DNA of 64,000 bases from assembly GCF_018069925.1 (NCBI RefSeq), contig NZ_JAGPXB010000002.1, positions 62,001 to 126,000 of the forward strand, given 5' to 3'. The DNA is from Flavobacterium erciyesense (lineage in GTDB: Bacteria > Bacteroidota > Bacteroidia > Flavobacteriales > Flavobacteriaceae). Each line of letters starts with the position of its first letter. Position 1 is the stretch's first letter. Under the pieces are notes generated by a model that saw only the letters and a list, made by a program, of their open reading frames with translations, was not told the DNA's origin and ran no database searches. A program made the translations under genes and the position numbers. Positions 27,389-37,233 of the stretch are shown piece after piece.

Positions 27389-27935
27389 TATAAGCTTTTT
27401 TCCATTCCCAGTAACCCATGATGGCCATAATCAAAAAAAGTACATACAGCACTGCTGTAAAGTACAAACCTTTATAACTATATATGGTGATGCCAACCAC
27501 ATCGACTACTATCCAAAAGATCCAAGACGCTACTACTTTTTTTATCATCAAATATTGAGCAACCAAGCTTGCAACCATTATAAAAGCATCCTCATAAGGA
27601 TAGGATGCGTCGGTTTTTGTTTGCATAGTGTAGCCTAAAAGCACGGAAGCTAGAATTGTTAAGCCAATCCAAAAAATTGCGTTTGTCAGCAATGTTACGC
27701 GTAATTCACTCTTGTTGGAACCTCCATATTTCCAATTGTACCAACCAAATCCTTGCAGAAATATATAAATAACATGCAATATCATATCTGAATATAATTT
27801 TGCTGCGTAAAAGACAAAGCAATACAGAATCACCTGAATTAAACCAAAATACCAGCAGATGATATTTTGCTTGATCGTAAAATAAACTGCCAAAAAACCG
27901 AAAACGGCACCAAAAATTTCTAAAGTTGTATCCAT
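27363..27935 (-). CDS. pnuC: Nicotinamide riboside transporter PnuC
   Basis: A 190-aa integral membrane protein of about seven segments. The family-typical aromatic motifs are NIICWYFGLIQVILYCFVFY and GFGWYNWKYGG, followed later by IFWIVVDVVGITIYSYKGLY. PnuC imports nicotinamide riboside by facilitated diffusion coupled to its phosphorylation by NadR, encoded immediately downstream and overlapping. It is the first gene of the operon; the 176 bases upstream separate it from the decayed S24 copy, so its promoter should lie there. Confidence 0.93.
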   Translation of the reverse strand: MDTTLEIFGAVFGFLAVYFTIKQNIICWYFGLIQVILYCFVFYAAKLYSDMILHVIYIFLQGFGWYNWKYGGSNKSELRVTLLTNAIFWIGLTILASVLLGYTMQTKTDASYPYEDAFIMVASLVAQYLMIKKVVASWIFWIVVDVVGITIYSYKGLYFTAVLYVLFLIMAIMGYWEWKKAYNEEFAHEK

Positions 27936-28111
27936 AATATATAATGCTAAAGATATAATAATGTGGGAAACTATTACAAGATGACGTATAACATTTGAAA
28001 AATTTGTCCCAACTCATTTATGAACTCATTTACAATTAGTAGCTCGAATAAATTTTCTAAAAAAAGTGATGTAAAAAATTCGATCGTGTTTAATAACTCT
28101 TTGACTTTTTT

Positions 28112-28688
28112 TCTGCTAGATGTGCGTAAAATTCCAATAGACGATTTGTTGCAATTTAGAAAATAACCCATTGGTGTTACCCATTACGGTCAATAACTAG
28201 GGAGAAAACTTTATCGAAGTTGTCACTCAAAAAGTAAAAGCAGGATATTTGAATGGATATGCTGATCCAGAATATATTGAAAGTCTGCAGCAAATATCCT
28301 TGCCATTTTTGGGAACTGGGAAGCACAGGGGTTTTCCTGTCGAAGGCGATTCGATGCCACCCCATGCAGATGGTTCAATCATCGTTGGGCGTTATGTAGA
28401 AAAGTTAGGAGATGTTAATGATGGTAAAACCTATATACTAATCACCAAAAATGAAGGCATGGTTTACAAGCGATTGAATAAAAACAAAAAGAATGCACTC
28501 GTTGTTTCATCAGACAACAGCTTTTATCCTCCTTATGAAGTCAAGGTTTCTTCTATCCTGGAGATATGGGAATACGTTTGCAATATTGGACTCACAGATG
28601 AAAAACAAGAATTAACGGAATCTGCCAGTATAAAGGACCTGTTTTTAGAGTTGAAAAGAGATATTCATGATTTGAAAATAAGCTGTAG
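28112..28688 (+). pseudogene. Decayed copy of the S24 repressor
   Basis: This segment aligns along its whole length with bases from about 19485 to 20062 of the intact S24 repressor gene. It lacks the helix-turn-helix part, has an extra base near 28155, an in-frame TAG at 28198-28200 where the intact copy has AAG, and a one-base deletion near 28676 that changes the C-terminus. Most differences between the copies are silent or at third codon positions, so the copy evolved as a working gene before decay. An ATG at 28249 still opens a 161-aa frame with the Ser and Lys of the peptidase, but it is unlikely to be functional. Confidence 0.88.
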
Positions 28689-28831
28689 ACATTGGCTTTT
28701 TTTAAGAAAGGAATATCGGCGTAGGAATATTTAGGAGCGTTGAGAATTAAATGAAATCAATCTTTCATGAAAGAGAATCCATTGTTGCAGATGGTTAATT
28801 TTATTTATATTTCTTGCTCATTTGTATTCGT

Positions 28832-29125
28832 TTAAAATAAAAAAGAAACAAATATTAGTAAAATTGGCAAGACATATATTAAGCCAAATATTTTTAAAAA
28901 GTCTGACCGTTTCTGTTCTTTTGCAATTATTATTTTGAAAATAAGAATTAAGGAATAAATAGCGATAATAAAAAATGTTATCATAATTAAACCGCCATTC
29001 GCAGCTCCGCATGAATTAGGATAATTAGAAGAGCCAGATTTAAACCAATTGATAGCAAAGATTATCCAAAATATGTAAAGAATGAGAAAGAAAGTAGAAA
29101 TTTTGTGTCTATTAAATAATTTCAT
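28832..29125 (-). CDS. Small membrane protein, 97 aa
   Basis: Three hydrophobic segments: ISTFFLILYIFWIIFAINW (about 9-27), GGLIMITFFIIAIYSLILIF (44-63) and IFGLIYVLPILLIFVSFLF at the very end. A short Cys-containing loop (SSNYPNSCGAANG) lies between the first two. A basic start (MKLFNRHK) fits an inner-membrane protein with the N-terminus inside. It is an isolated gene of unknown function, with no operon partner within 300 bases. Confidence 0.6.
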   Translation of the reverse strand: MKLFNRHKISTFFLILYIFWIIFAINWFKSGSSNYPNSCGAANGGLIMITFFIIAIYSLILIFKIIIAKEQKRSDFLKIFGLIYVLPILLIFVSFLF

Positions 29126-29460
29126 TTAGGTTTTAAAATATTTTAATTACATATTCACTTATTATATTCGAGTTTTTTCAGCTTTAGAAACTCCCAAAAG
29201 TTGGGTTTTCGTTAATTTTAGGTAGCTCAACAATAACAAATGAACCACCCTCAACAATGTTTGAAAATATGACTAAGTTTAAATGTACATTCAAAGGCTT
29301 AATTTATTTCAAATTTTTAAATATAGTTTTTTTTCTTCATAGTAACTTGTTCTTTACTAACCCTAAAAGTAGTTTGTTGTTAGCTAATTGTCACAAGATT
29401 TTTAGCAAATAGTTTTAAGATTAAAAGCTGATCTTAATTTTCTGTGCCATAACGTTTAAC
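29126..29460. other. Gene-free stretch
   Basis: AT-rich sequence with no open frame I would support and no strong hairpin. It separates the PAAR gene end from the small membrane protein. No terminator is evident for the PAAR gene. Confidence 0.5.
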
Positions 29461-29760
29461 TTATCCTCCAATTATAACATTAAATGCTCCAACTAGAATT
29501 GATCCACCATGAGCGGTTTTGTCTCCCATCCTTGCTGCAGCTAAACCGCCTATCATAACTGTTTTAGATCCAGTTGTAATAGTATCTGGAGGTCCTACAC
29601 ATACTAGCATATCCCCAACTCTTGCGGCTGGTAATCCTTCAATTATAACGGTAGGTTCTCCAGGACCAACAATTGGTCCTCCTACGTGAGGAATCGGTTG
29701 TACTGCTGGGGTAACCATAGGACATTCATGGAAGTCAGTAAGTCGTGCTGCTGCTGGCAT
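29461..29760 (-). CDS. PAAR-domain spike-tip protein
   Basis: A 99-aa PAAR-repeat protein. The MPAAARLTDFHECPMVTP start and the repeated VIIEGLPAARVGDMLVC / VMIGGLAAARMGDKTAHGG units are diagnostic. PAAR proteins form the sharp tip on the VgrG spike of type VI secretion systems and of phage-tail-like contractile injection systems. It starts 13 bases after the VgrG stop. It has no C-terminal toxin extension, so any effector must be encoded elsewhere. Confidence 0.93.
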   Translation of the reverse strand: MPAAARLTDFHECPMVTPAVQPIPHVGGPIVGPGEPTVIIEGLPAARVGDMLVCVGPPDTITTGSKTVMIGGLAAARMGDKTAHGGSILVGAFNVIIGG

Positions 29761-29773
29761 ACTTTCAGATTAT

Positions 29774-31573
29774 TTAGTTTATTATTACCATTGCGCCTTT
29801 CAGCGTTAATTGTCCTGGGCTAGATACCTCAGCACTAACTGCGCCTTGTACTTTATATTGTATAGTTGCTGATTCTTTGATGTTCAATCCGTCTATCTCG
29901 ACATCGCCATCTCTTGACTCAATGTTGATTCCTGTTTTTCCTTTAATAGTAACTCCTTCCTGAGCCGAAATAGTAATGTTTTTTTGGCTTGATATATCTA
30001 TACCATTACTAGACATTATAATACTATTTTGATTTTCGTCCCTAATAGTGATTTGCTTGTTTTGGTCGCTGATAATAATGGTGTTTTTCATAGGTGTACT
30101 AACGGTCCAGACTTTATTTTCATCATCAAATGCTACGGAAATTCCAGACCTGGAAACAATAGCTTTTATCGAATTATTTTCACTAGGAACCAAACCGGAA
30201 TAAGGTTCTATCTTCTTTCCGCTATATAAACTTCCCAAAATTATGGGATAGCGAGGATCTTCATTCAAAAACCCCAGAATAACTTCGTCTCCCACCTCGG
30301 GCAGAAAAAAAACTCCAGCTCCCCTAGTGGAATAAAAATTAGAAAGTCTCGCCCATATACCATTTCCATTTTTATCAAATAATGGTATATCTACTAAAAT
30401 TCGATATTGAGAATCAGGATCTTCAAAACATTTTTTCACGGTTCCATTGAAAAGTCCTCTTGCCGCAGGAATAAGGCCAGATGCTGGTGGTGCTATAACA
30501 TCAGTTTCTTCGGCAAACCAATTAGGCGAAAGCCCCAAACTGACTTCTGTAACCCAATTTCCTTCTGACAAATCATGAACTACACCACCAATAAGATAAT
30601 CACCATTGAATCGATCTCCAAGACCTGCAAATGTGACGTATTTTCCGGGATCAATTACATGTGTACCCTGAATTTTTGCAGCACCTATTATTTTTGAATA
30701 TTCACTTTTAATGATTTGGGCTTTTGACCAATTGTTTAAATCGGCTCTTTCCAAGGGTGCAGTGGTCTGCTGCTGAGAGGATGAGAGTCCAATAACTTCC
30801 GATAATTTTTGTGTAGATAAATTTCCGGCTCCCAAAATATTAGGAACTGCTTCACTGTTTATGACAGCTTGATTTTTATAATCCCAGCTGTTTGAAGTAA
30901 CACTGCCTAATTGTGCAATAGAATTTAATTTGGCATTAAATTCCATTAGATTATCTCCGTAAGTTACAGTAAGTACCGATGTAGTGTTTATGTCTGGAGC
31001 ACTTATTGAAATTTTCCCATTAATCGCCGTTACAATAAGTCCATTAGTTTCGGCAAGTGTCATAATAAAATCCCAATCAGTTACATAATATTGTACTTGT
31101 TCAGGCCACACTGTAGTTGTGACCTCAATATCCGAAGTTAATCCTAGATAACTTTCTATTATCGATGTAATGATTTCACTGTCTTTTTTATTGGAGTACG
31201 TTCGACTTTTTCGTCCTACAATCATACTTATTGAGCGGTCACGACATTCAATTTCTAAAACTGATCCTATCGCACCGTCAATCCTTAGAGACTGACTTGT
31301 AATAATGCCTTCAAAAATAACTTCGTTTTTGGTATCATAACCTGCATCTATACTGACAAAGTCACCTGGAACAAAAGTAGAAGACGAACTTACTTCAAAA
31401 CTCCCAGTATTAGGCTCTCCATCCAAAATCAAGATTCTGGCAATTGGAATTCGGTTTACGCTTTTATCGATATGTACTGACAATACATTCAGTTCATTGG
31501 GTATTACAGTACCATTGACCTTTATTGTAAATGTAGCAACACCGCTAGTGCTATTTGTATCTGATGTACTCAT
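29774..31573 (-). CDS. vgrG: VgrG-type spike/baseplate protein
   Basis: A 599-aa VgrG/gp27-gp5-like protein. The N-terminal gp27-like region includes VLSVHIDKSVNRIPIARILI and the IIESYLGL, WDFIMTLAE segments. A gp5-like OB domain follows at about 370-455 (GLFNGTVKKCFEDPDSQYRI, VFFLPEVGDEVILGFLNEDP, PIILGSLY). A C-terminal beta-helix repeat (ITIRDENQNSIIMSS, ITISAQEGVTIKG) forms the needle. It pairs with the adjacent PAAR gene. No sheath, tube or ClpV genes occur in the window, so this is an orphan spike module of a T6SS or eCIS. Confidence 0.9.
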   Translation of the reverse strand: MSTSDTNSTSGVATFTIKVNGTVIPNELNVLSVHIDKSVNRIPIARILILDGEPNTGSFEVSSSSTFVPGDFVSIDAGYDTKNEVIFEGIITSQSLRIDGAIGSVLEIECRDRSISMIVGRKSRTYSNKKDSEIITSIIESYLGLTSDIEVTTTVWPEQVQYYVTDWDFIMTLAETNGLIVTAINGKISISAPDINTTSVLTVTYGDNLMEFNAKLNSIAQLGSVTSNSWDYKNQAVINSEAVPNILGAGNLSTQKLSEVIGLSSSQQQTTAPLERADLNNWSKAQIIKSEYSKIIGAAKIQGTHVIDPGKYVTFAGLGDRFNGDYLIGGVVHDLSEGNWVTEVSLGLSPNWFAEETDVIAPPASGLIPAARGLFNGTVKKCFEDPDSQYRILVDIPLFDKNGNGIWARLSNFYSTRGAGVFFLPEVGDEVILGFLNEDPRYPIILGSLYSGKKIEPYSGLVPSENNSIKAIVSRSGISVAFDDENKVWTVSTPMKNTIIISDQNKQITIRDENQNSIIMSSNGIDISSQKNITISAQEGVTIKGKTGINIESRDGDVEIDGLNIKESATIQYKVQGAVSAEVSSPGQLTLKGAMVIIN

Positions 31574-32180
31574 TATCTAACTTTATTTATTATTTTAAAG
31601 GTAAAGGTTTTTAGATCAAGGTTTCAAAAAAATATTATTTTAATAGCCAGTCAAAGTCTTTTATTTATTTTATTATCCTTCGATGTAACATCCCTTTGGC
31701 TCTGACTTTTTAAACGTATTAAGAATACTGTTTTAAGCTAAATGAAAATAAATGTTAAAGATAGGGTTATACTAAAAAAGCAATTACGGTGCAGAGTTCA
31801 TTGAAAGTTAAGTTTTTTATACATTTCCGTTAATAATAAATTCAAATATTTTTTTGTTGTTAAGTTGATTTTTATTCCCCAATGCTTTCTACAACAATCA
31901 AACCATTGCTCACTCTCTGTTTGAAACCCAAAATTAGGTAAATAAAAAAAATAGAATTTTTAATACAGTATTATAATTATACGGAAATAATTTCCTTTAT
32001 TTTTATGCCTAACAATGGTTAGCATTTTTCTTGTTTTGTCTATATTAATTTTTGAATATATTTTTGTTAGCTTGAGTGCTATTTTTTACTTGAGGATCAT
32101 TTTTTGTCTTGCATTACATTTTCTATGGGAACTTAGGGGAAGACATGTTTGAAATACCTGGACTTATTTTTAAATTAAAA
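31574..32180. other. Gene-free stretch
   Basis: About 600 bases upstream of vgrG with no supportable gene on either strand. AT-rich, with runs such as TTTTTCTTGTTTTGTC. The vgrG promoter should lie in its left part, but I cannot place it. Confidence 0.5.
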
Positions 32181-32205
32181 AGGCACTCGTTTTTAACGAG
32201 TGCCT
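32181..32205 (-). terminator. Intrinsic terminator of the kinase-helicase/PLD operon
   Basis: AGGCACTCGT (32181-32190) and ACGAGTGCCT (32196-32205) form a perfect 10-bp stem with a 5-base loop. On the minus strand it is followed by a T-rich tract (the A-rich sequence at 32172-32180). It lies 37 bases past the stop of the PLD gene. Confidence 0.85.
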
Positions 32206-32241
32206 CTGTGAACATTAAAATTCAATTTAATCAGGATTAAA

Positions 32242-33585
32242 TTAAATTTTATCAATCTTGTATTGATTGAAAACTTGTTTCCATCTTTTTGGAACTTCTA
32301 AGCTAATTAATAAGGTTTCTTCATTGGCTACTTTTTGACCTTCATTTTTATTGAATGATAAAAAATTGAAACTCCCATGAATATAATATTCATTATCTTT
32401 TATCACTAATTTTTTATGTGATCCAACCATATTTTTATTTCCTGTACTTTCAAAATGTGTTGGTAAATGAATCAATTTAAAGTTCCTATAGTTTTGAACC
32501 AAACGCTCCATTTCTCTTATTGCTTTTAAATCATGTTCATCATTTCCTTCAATACCATAAAGCACCATAATATTCACTTTTCTTTTTAATGCTGCTTCTA
32601 GTTCTGGGATATAATTTAAAGCTGCTCTTTTAATCCATGGACTTTCTATTAAGAGTTTTTCTTTTGAATTCTGAATAGCTTCAATGAATTTTGCTTTGGT
32701 CTCCCAAATGGACAAGGTTTCTATTTGAGATTTGTTTTCTAGTGTTGGGATTTTCTCAAATACAATATCATTATTTTTTATTTCTAACTCAATATTTGCA
32801 ACAATAGCTCTCTCTGAATCGGTAAAATCATAAATGATATTTGGGTATTCTTGTGAGAGAATTTTAGTCAATCGTTTATTCAATGAATATTCCTTGTTTC
32901 TATTTCTAATTTCGATTCTTGGTTCTAATTCATTTTCTTTTTCTCTTGTTGGAATGTATTCAATTAAAAAATAATCGTTAAAAACTTCTTTATCAAATTT
33001 GATTTCATTTTCATCGTAATCTACCAAAAATGCTTTTCCTGCTTTATCCTTTTTATAGATATCACCTAATTGTTCACTCTTCCCTTTTAATAATTCTGGG
33101 CTTTTATTTTTAAATTTAATTTTGGGTTGTATTTTATTTTGAACATTAAAATCATTGAAAAAAGAAAAATCATTTTGTAAAACTTCATCTGAATAAGCAT
33201 CTATGTAAAATTCAAACTCCTCTTCTGATAAAATTTTAAGAATACTATTGTCTTTACTAAATTCTTCACCTGATTTAGTAATCATCCATTTATTCGATAT
33301 AAAATCTAAGTACCCTCTCTCTCGAAGAAAATAAAGTTCTCTTAAAATAAAATCATCTTTGTCTAATCCTAAAAAATGTGTTAGTTCACTCTCGGTATTT
33401 ATTCCGGATTTTATTGCTCTAATAAAAATTGCATACACCTGTCGAATTGATTCTTCAGGAGATTTATTGACCATTGCATTAATCACTACTTTTCTATAAG
33501 GATAAGCAATCGGAATGATTTCATTAATACGATAATTACTTGGACATTGGTCTTCAAGTTTTTTATATATTTCTTTTATATCCAT
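32242..33585 (-). CDS. PLD-family nuclease, Mokosh MkoB-like
   Basis: A 447-aa protein whose C-terminal part carries a phospholipase-D HxKxxxxD motif (SHKKLVIKDNEYYIHGSFNF, near residue 389), with a preceding LLIESPWIKRAAL strand as in PLD-like nucleases. The N-terminal half looks helical with winged-helix-like features (ESELTHFLGLDKDDFILREL). Its start overlaps the kinase-helicase stop by one base, so the two are coupled. A kinase-bearing helicase followed by a PLD protein is the published arrangement of the type I Mokosh anti-phage system, and I assign it on that basis. Confidence 0.82.
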   Translation of the reverse strand: MDIKEIYKKLEDQCPSNYRINEIIPIAYPYRKVVINAMVNKSPEESIRQVYAIFIRAIKSGINTESELTHFLGLDKDDFILRELYFLRERGYLDFISNKWMITKSGEEFSKDNSILKILSEEEFEFYIDAYSDEVLQNDFSFFNDFNVQNKIQPKIKFKNKSPELLKGKSEQLGDIYKKDKAGKAFLVDYDENEIKFDKEVFNDYFLIEYIPTREKENELEPRIEIRNRNKEYSLNKRLTKILSQEYPNIIYDFTDSERAIVANIELEIKNNDIVFEKIPTLENKSQIETLSIWETKAKFIEAIQNSKEKLLIESPWIKRAALNYIPELEAALKRKVNIMVLYGIEGNDEHDLKAIREMERLVQNYRNFKLIHLPTHFESTGNKNMVGSHKKLVIKDNEYYIHGSFNFLSFNKNEGQKVANEETLLISLEVPKRWKQVFNQYKIDKI

Positions 33586-36500
33586 TAGAAAATTTGTTCA
33601 ATATTAGTAACTATCCATTCTTTTTTAATTTCTTTTAAATACCTTCTTAATGCAGGTATTTCTCCATTGAGATGTGGGGCATCCGCAGACAATAACCAAT
33701 TGTAATTTCCAATAATAATTAATAGTTTTTTTTGACGAGAAAGTGCCACATTAATACGATTAGCATTTGCCAGAAAACCTAATGTGTTTTGGCGACTTCT
33801 CACTAAATCAAAAATTATAATATCTTTTTCTAAACCTTGAAATTTATCGACTACTGATAGTGTTACATTTTCTGATTTAAGATTTTTACATTTTCTGTAA
33901 TCAAAATTTTTAGAAAGCATACTTTTTATTTCATTTACTTGAGCTGAATATCCTGTAATAATTCCGACTGAGTATTTTTTTACCAGTGGATGATGGTCTA
34001 AGCGTTTTAAAATTTCTGGAATTAATTTTGCGCTTTCTTTATTTTTAGATGAACCAGTACCATTAGTTTCGCTTTTGTAATCATTACCTGTATCGATAAA
34101 AATGATGGAACTGTTTACTTTTAAGTCAAAATTATGCTCTTTTTCAATTGGTCTTTTGGCTGGTAAAATTGGCTCGTCACCATATGGTTCATAAAAACAT
34201 TTAGAAGTTAATATAACTTGATCGTGTGAGCTTCTTCGACATACTTCTAATTGGCTTTTAAAATCGTCATCTATGTTTGTAATAATTTGTTCAAACAAAC
34301 TTGGTCTGTTGAAATAGTCATCAAAGCTATCAAACTCATCATCTTTTTTAAATGTTTCCCTTAGCCATTTTTCTACTTCTCTTGTGCCTGTTAGCATTGG
34401 TCTTAATTGTCTGTGATCACCAACTAAAATAGCTTTGTTTGCTAAAACTAATGGAATTAATGATTCGGCTGTGGTTGCTTTACCGCTTTCATCCATAATT
34501 ACATAGTCAAATTCGAAATTAAATTTTGCATATTTTTTTGAAGCAATATGATTAGTAGTTGCTCCAATTACTCGAATGCTGTCTATTAACTTTTGATTTA
34601 GATGACTCTTTTCATCTAAAGAGCTTATTGTAGCTAGCCAATCTTTGTATAGATTTTGCTTAATGAAATATTCTTCAAAATTAATATTCGTTTTATTTGA
34701 TAACTCCTTAATTAGTTCACATTCTGAATTTAAATATTTTTTTAGATAGCTGATTTCATTCTTGTTTGTTATCGCTTTTTTTAATTCATTTACTTTATAT
34801 TCCCAACTTTTATTGTTTGATATAATTTCAATTATCAAATCTAGATTTGCATTGGATTTTCTAACCTCAGTCAAAAAACTTTCTCTAACTGGTCTCCAAT
34901 TTTCTTTGGCAGTTTTTCTGATTTTTTCTTTCCAACCTTCAATTTTTCTCTCTAATGTATGTTTTGCTAAACTTGGTTTAGGTTGTCTTACGCCACTTAA
35001 TCTAACAAGTGGTATGTCTTTTTCTAAAAGATTATCCAATACATTATCTACCGCATCATTAGTTTGAGACGTAATTAAAATCTTTGCATTAGGTTGTTTG
35101 TTTAAAATTTGAAATACTATTTCTGTAATTACAGTCGTTTTTCCTGTTCCTGGTGGCCCTTGAATGATGGTTAACGGTTCTCTATTTAAAGCATTAATAA
35201 CCGCTTTTTGTTGGTTATCGCTATATACAAATGGATTGCCTTTATCATCTGTTTGATAAATATCTTCAAGAGTATGAATATCTAAAAACTTACTTTGTAA
35301 ATCTCTCGGATTAAATAAATAGTGAATTAAATCTCTATTTTGAACATCATTGAATTCCACTTTTTTGATAGCTTCAAGTTGGCGCTTTTTTTCTTCTTCT
35401 TGTTTGCTAATATTTTGAAATAAATAACCTTTTGAAGGAAGTGTTTCAAAAGATAAATTTTCACAATCTTTAAATTTTATGATTCTTAGTTTAGTATCAA
35501 AATTATAAGCTATACCTGAAAATTTTAGGAGCTTTTTTATTTTTTTTTTATCGGCAGTTTCGCTTAAAATGTATTCAAATTCCTCTGGATGTGGCGGTAA
35601 CGATTGATCAATATGATTATAAATTAAACCTTGATTACTGTATTTTTCATTATCTTCTACTTTAAACCAAACTTCATCTTCACTTTTCTTCTCAAAATTA
35701 TTGTACACCAAACGAAGTGAGTTCTTTTCGATTACTTCGAGTTCTTTTGAAATTAAATCTTTATAAAACTTTAATTCTTTGTTAGTTTCATGTTTTCCTT
35801 TGCTATAGCTACGTTCTTTATCTTTTTCTTTAAGTATTTTTTTTATTGTTGATGTTAAATTGAAGGTTGTAGAACTACGGCTATCAAACTTAACTGGTAC
35901 TCCGATTTTTTGTGCATACTTCTCATCGGTTTTTTTTCTATCGTCTATGTTTTCCTTTTTGGAACTATTTCTAATAACCAACTGTTTTTCAGATACTAAC
36001 CAAAGACAATGCAAGTAATAGTTTTTGGTATAAATATCAAGTAAATAATTTTCTTTAGTACTGTTTTGAGCTTTTGGCAAAACGTTTATTTTCGGCAACT
36101 CTTTTCCATCACCTACACCATTCAGCTCTTTTATTATTTCATTAGTAAATTCGCCTGTAACATCAATAATATTGGTTTTTTCAAATGGACTACTAAACAA
36201 TATTGCACTAATATCTTCTTTTAAGTTAGAATAGTTTATTCGTTGGTCTGGTGCAATTTCACAGCATTTATCAATAAGTTCTTTGATAGATGAAAACTCT
36301 GTCAGTTCTCTTTTTTCAAAATACCATTCCATTATTTTACCAATAGAATAAATATCTGATTGGTGTGGAAAACCTTTAGTAATTTTTCTATCCCATTTTT
36401 CAGGTGCGGCAAAATCTCTTGCAAAAATTTCTAATTCTTTTTCTTGACTTAAAGTAGTAGCAATATCTGCAATACCAAAATCAATTAAAAAGAAATCTTC

Positions 36501-36914
36501 ATTTTCATCAATTAAAATATTGGCAGGATTAATATCACCATGAGTTATTCTATTGGTTTGATTAAGTTCTTTTAAGCATGCTACACTATTTTCAATTCCC
36601 TTTAAAAAAACCGTTGGTTTAAGCGAATCCAATTCATTCTCTAACGTTCTTGCTTGAATGAATTGAAAAATTATACAATAGGCCTGTTCGTTTTCATCCC
36701 AATCGTATTCAATGATTTTTGCTAAGTTTTTGTGGGTAGCTTTTTTTAAGTTTCGTAATTTATCAAACAAAATTTTGCTTGCTTGAGAGTATTGCTCAAT
36801 ACCTTTGATCCATTTTGCAAAATAATTGTTTTCAAATTCGTCTTGAACAACTGCTGTTATAGAATACCCTCTCTCTTCTTTTTTACGGCTTATTTGGTAT
36901 TTTCCTAGAATCAT
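33585..36914 (-). CDS. Protein kinase-SF1 helicase fusion, Mokosh MkoA-like
   Basis: 1109 aa. The N-terminal protein-kinase domain (about 1-230) has the catalytic loop THGDINPANILI near residue 125 and the DFG motif (FLIDFGIAD). The C-terminal part is a UPF1/DNA2-type SF1 helicase with Walker A IQGPPGTGKTTVI near 588, MDESGKATTAESLIPL near 806, ILVGDHRQLRPML, and the FQGLEKDIIIFDLVRS and NRINVALSRQKKLLIIIG motifs at the end. With the PLD gene downstream it fits type I Mokosh. The region between the domains is unassigned. The kinase substrate and the trigger are unknown. Confidence 0.88.
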   Translation of the reverse strand: MILGKYQISRKKEERGYSITAVVQDEFENNYFAKWIKGIEQYSQASKILFDKLRNLKKATHKNLAKIIEYDWDENEQAYCIIFQFIQARTLENELDSLKPTVFLKGIENSVACLKELNQTNRITHGDINPANILIDENEDFFLIDFGIADIATTLSQEKELEIFARDFAAPEKWDRKITKGFPHQSDIYSIGKIMEWYFEKRELTEFSSIKELIDKCCEIAPDQRINYSNLKEDISAILFSSPFEKTNIIDVTGEFTNEIIKELNGVGDGKELPKINVLPKAQNSTKENYLLDIYTKNYYLHCLWLVSEKQLVIRNSSKKENIDDRKKTDEKYAQKIGVPVKFDSRSSTTFNLTSTIKKILKEKDKERSYSKGKHETNKELKFYKDLISKELEVIEKNSLRLVYNNFEKKSEDEVWFKVEDNEKYSNQGLIYNHIDQSLPPHPEEFEYILSETADKKKIKKLLKFSGIAYNFDTKLRIIKFKDCENLSFETLPSKGYLFQNISKQEEEKKRQLEAIKKVEFNDVQNRDLIHYLFNPRDLQSKFLDIHTLEDIYQTDDKGNPFVYSDNQQKAVINALNREPLTIIQGPPGTGKTTVITEIVFQILNKQPNAKILITSQTNDAVDNVLDNLLEKDIPLVRLSGVRQPKPSLAKHTLERKIEGWKEKIRKTAKENWRPVRESFLTEVRKSNANLDLIIEIISNNKSWEYKVNELKKAITNKNEISYLKKYLNSECELIKELSNKTNINFEEYFIKQNLYKDWLATISSLDEKSHLNQKLIDSIRVIGATTNHIASKKYAKFNFEFDYVIMDESGKATTAESLIPLVLANKAILVGDHRQLRPMLTGTREVEKWLRETFKKDDEFDSFDDYFNRPSLFEQIITNIDDDFKSQLEVCRRSSHDQVILTSKCFYEPYGDEPILPAKRPIEKEHNFDLKVNSSIIFIDTGNDYKSETNGTGSSKNKESAKLIPEILKRLDHHPLVKKYSVGIITGYSAQVNEIKSMLSKNFDYRKCKNLKSENVTLSVVDKFQGLEKDIIIFDLVRSRQNTLGFLANANRINVALSRQKKLLIIIGNYNWLLSADAPHLNGEIPALRRYLKEIKKEWIVTNIEQIF

Positions 36915-37233
36915 ATGCTGGTTTGTATTTTTAGATTTTTCTATCGAAAGTGTTTCAGCTTTTAAAAAAGTCCAAAATATTAAAATTATTTGTAAGTAAA
37001 GTTGTTTTTATTTCAAAGAAAGTATTTACAATTATTTTTGGTAAATTAGATTACATGAGGAAGCATCTGAAATTTTTATAAAACTGTCCGATAATTTTTT
37101 TAGAAATTAGGGAAGGAGTGGCAAGTATTAAATTAACTTTTCTATTATTACATATTGAAATGAGAAGTATATTATTAGACATAGGATAATTTTCAGAAAC
37201 TTATAGTTAGGCCGCTTTTAATTTTACCATTTT

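Noticed and set aside
28249..28734. An intact 161-aa S24 peptidase gene
   Set aside because: Alignment with the intact copy shows upstream homology broken by an inserted base and a stop, and a frameshifted tail, so it is the remaining open part of a pseudogene.
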